Source of the DNA: Rhodospirillales bacterium
GTDB lineage: Bacteria > Pseudomonadota > Alphaproteobacteria > UBA828
Length of the DNA: 6,821 nt
Reading direction: 5' to 3'
Assembly: GCA_026712885.1 (NCBI GenBank)
Contig: JAPOPO010000403.1
Location: 1 to 6,821 of the forward strand
The notes under the pieces are model-generated. The model was not told the DNA's origin, searched no databases, and saw only the letters and a program-made list of their open reading frames with translations. This document shows positions 6,234 to 6,821 of the stretch, piece after piece. Within the stretch, counting starts at the first letter, position 1. Each line of letters starts with the position of its first letter. The position numbers were made by a program, and so were the translations under genes.

Positions 6234-6264
6234 GTGCCGCCTCCCGCTAGCCTGTGAGTGGAAG

Positions 6265-6285
6265 CGGCGAGGACGCCTCTCGCCG
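6265..6285 (-). promoter_or_regulatory. Leader hairpin upstream of the 106-aa gene
   Basis: On the minus strand CGGCGAG and CTCGCCG form a perfect 7-bp stem with a 7-nt loop. Its base is exactly 31 nt from the start codon, the same distance as the NADAR-gene hairpin at 1973-1994, and both contain GTCCTC followed by GCCGCT or a near version. The region also carries outer arms GAAGCGG/CCGCTTC (6261-6267 and 6304-6310). Confidence 0.4.
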
Positions 6286-6329
6286 GACGCCGCACGCCGC
6301 GCCCCGCTTCAGGCCGGGCTCTCCCTCCT

Positions 6330-6349
6330 GCCGGCGTGAGGGCGCCGGC
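6330..6349. repeat. Stem-loop GCCGGCG-TGAGGG-CGCCGGC
   Basis: A perfect 7-bp stem with a 6-nt loop lies about 97 bp upstream of the 106-aa gene. No T-tract follows on either strand. It is adjacent to the motif at 6315-6328 that is shared with the NADAR leader. Confidence 0.3.
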
Positions 6350-6690
6350 GCGGAGCAAGGATCGTGATGCGGGTTGAAGGCGGGGGGCCGCACGCCGCCG
6401 GGCCGGGCGGCCCTGCGGCGCCGCCGAGGCCCGGATGGGCGACGGCATGGCTGGGCCGTGCGCGGCTGCGGAGGACGGGGCGGCGATCCCGCTGCCGGGG
6501 TTTCCGCGGGCTTTTGAGGTCAGGAGTGGTCTGGAGTTTACTTCGGGGTGGTTACTGGGTGATTATTTTCCTCGTTCCGGCGTCGGGCGCACGCTCGTGT
6601 CTTCTCCCAAGCTATTGAAATGAAATGGTTATGCGCGACGGCGCGCCCAACCGTGTTGGTGGTGAGAAATGCGGGCTAAACCCAATACTG

Positions 6691-6719
6691 TTCACTTAGA
6701 GATTGATTGGTGCTATAGT
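6691..6719 (+). promoter_or_regulatory. Sigma70-type promoter for the IS4-family transposase
   Basis: TTCACT (-35, 6691-6696) and TATAGT (-10, 6714-6719) are separated by 17 bp, with an extended -10 TGC directly upstream. The -10 ends 33 bp before the transposase ATG. This is the best promoter match in the window and lies in the AT-richer DNA, consistent with an element that carries its own promoter. Confidence 0.6.
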
Positions 6720-6752
6720 CGTGGGCCTGTGAACGCGGTAGGGGTCAGGCCG

Positions 6753-6821
6753 ATGTCACGCGCTGTTGGGACTCTCCCGGCAGGTTCACGCGTCACCGAC
6801 TACATCAGTCTGGGAGTGATC
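6753..6821 (+). CDS. IS4-family transposase, N-terminal fragment (cut by window edge)
   Basis: The first 23 codons are visible and the frame is open to the edge. The residues begin MSRAVGTLPAGSRVTDYISL and continue GVI, which I recognise as the start of the N-terminal domain of a group of IS4-family DDE transposases that carry the IS4 N-terminal domain. The catalytic DDE region lies outside the window, so completeness cannot be judged. ATG 6753 has AGGGG (6740-6744) 8 nt upstream and a promoter at 6691-6719. Confidence 0.75.
   Translation, partial: MSRAVGTLPAGSRVTDYISLGVI

Larger units (their letters stand above)
6234..6752. other. Gene-free region with composition change and IS left end
   Basis: No convincing gene lies in these 519 bp. 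The first ~300 bp are very GC-rich and include the leader of the 106-aa gene and a stem-loop at 6330-6349. From about 6530 the G+C falls (26 of 60 bases G or C at 6661-6720), marking different DNA, most simply the end of the insertion sequence whose transposase begins at 6753. The exact IS boundary and target-site duplication cannot be set without the other end; it probably lies between about 6600 and 6690. Confidence 0.5.
6600..6821 (+). mobile_element. Left part of an IS4-family insertion sequence
   Basis: The transposase start, its own promoter and a local drop in G+C indicate the left end of an insertion sequence entering the window. The start coordinate is approximate because the terminal inverted repeat can be identified only by comparison with the right end, which is not present. 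The element lies upstream of the 106-aa gene in the opposite orientation and does not disrupt any visible gene. Confidence 0.55.

Noticed and set aside
6435..6623. Plus-strand 62-codon frame in the right intergenic region
   Set aside because: No ribosome-binding site, no recognisable motif, and it spans the composition change near the IS end.
1..6821. CRISPR array, tRNA or rRNA
   Set aside because: No regularly spaced direct repeats and no tRNA or rRNA signatures were seen on either strand.

Overview
This window is high-GC DNA, close to 70% G+C by eye, except for the last ~250 bp. Genes have clear GGAG/GGAGG ribosome-binding sites. Composition and gene families suggest a proteobacterium, most likely an alphaproteobacterium (inference only; no rRNA or core gene is present). 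The content looks like an accessory or plasmid/island segment bordered by an insertion sequence.

Left block (1-1941, all minus strand). Reading leftwards, there is a NADAR-family (YbiA-like) protein, then a MoxR-like AAA+ ATPase, then 23 bp later the 5' end of a DUF3150-like gene that runs off the window. The ATPase and the partial gene look like one transcription unit of the MoxR/partner type. A VWA-domain gene would be expected further left, but it is outside the window.

Centre (1942-3678). A 304-bp divergent intergenic region carries several inverted repeats, including a perfect 10-bp palindrome. It leads into a plus-strand gene for a 394-aa protein with a canonical HU/IHF-type DNA-binding domain fused to a ~300-aa C-terminal region. 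This ends in a 248-bp convergent gap with a 16-bp palindrome.

Right block (3679-6233, minus strand). A small 106-aa unknown gene is followed by a ~697-aa protein with helical/HEAT-like repeats and a UPF0149 (YecA/YgfB)-like C-terminus. A hairpin that could terminate transcription lies between them.

Right edge (6234-6821). About 520 bp without a gene, in which G+C falls sharply, leads to a good sigma70-type promoter and the first 23 codons of an IS4-family transposase.

No complete known defence or metabolic system can be named. The most notable items are the HU fusion protein, the HEAT/UPF0149-like protein opposite it, an orphan NADAR protein, and similar structured leaders in front of two or three minus-strand genes. 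Two of those leader hairpins start exactly 31 nt from the start codon.
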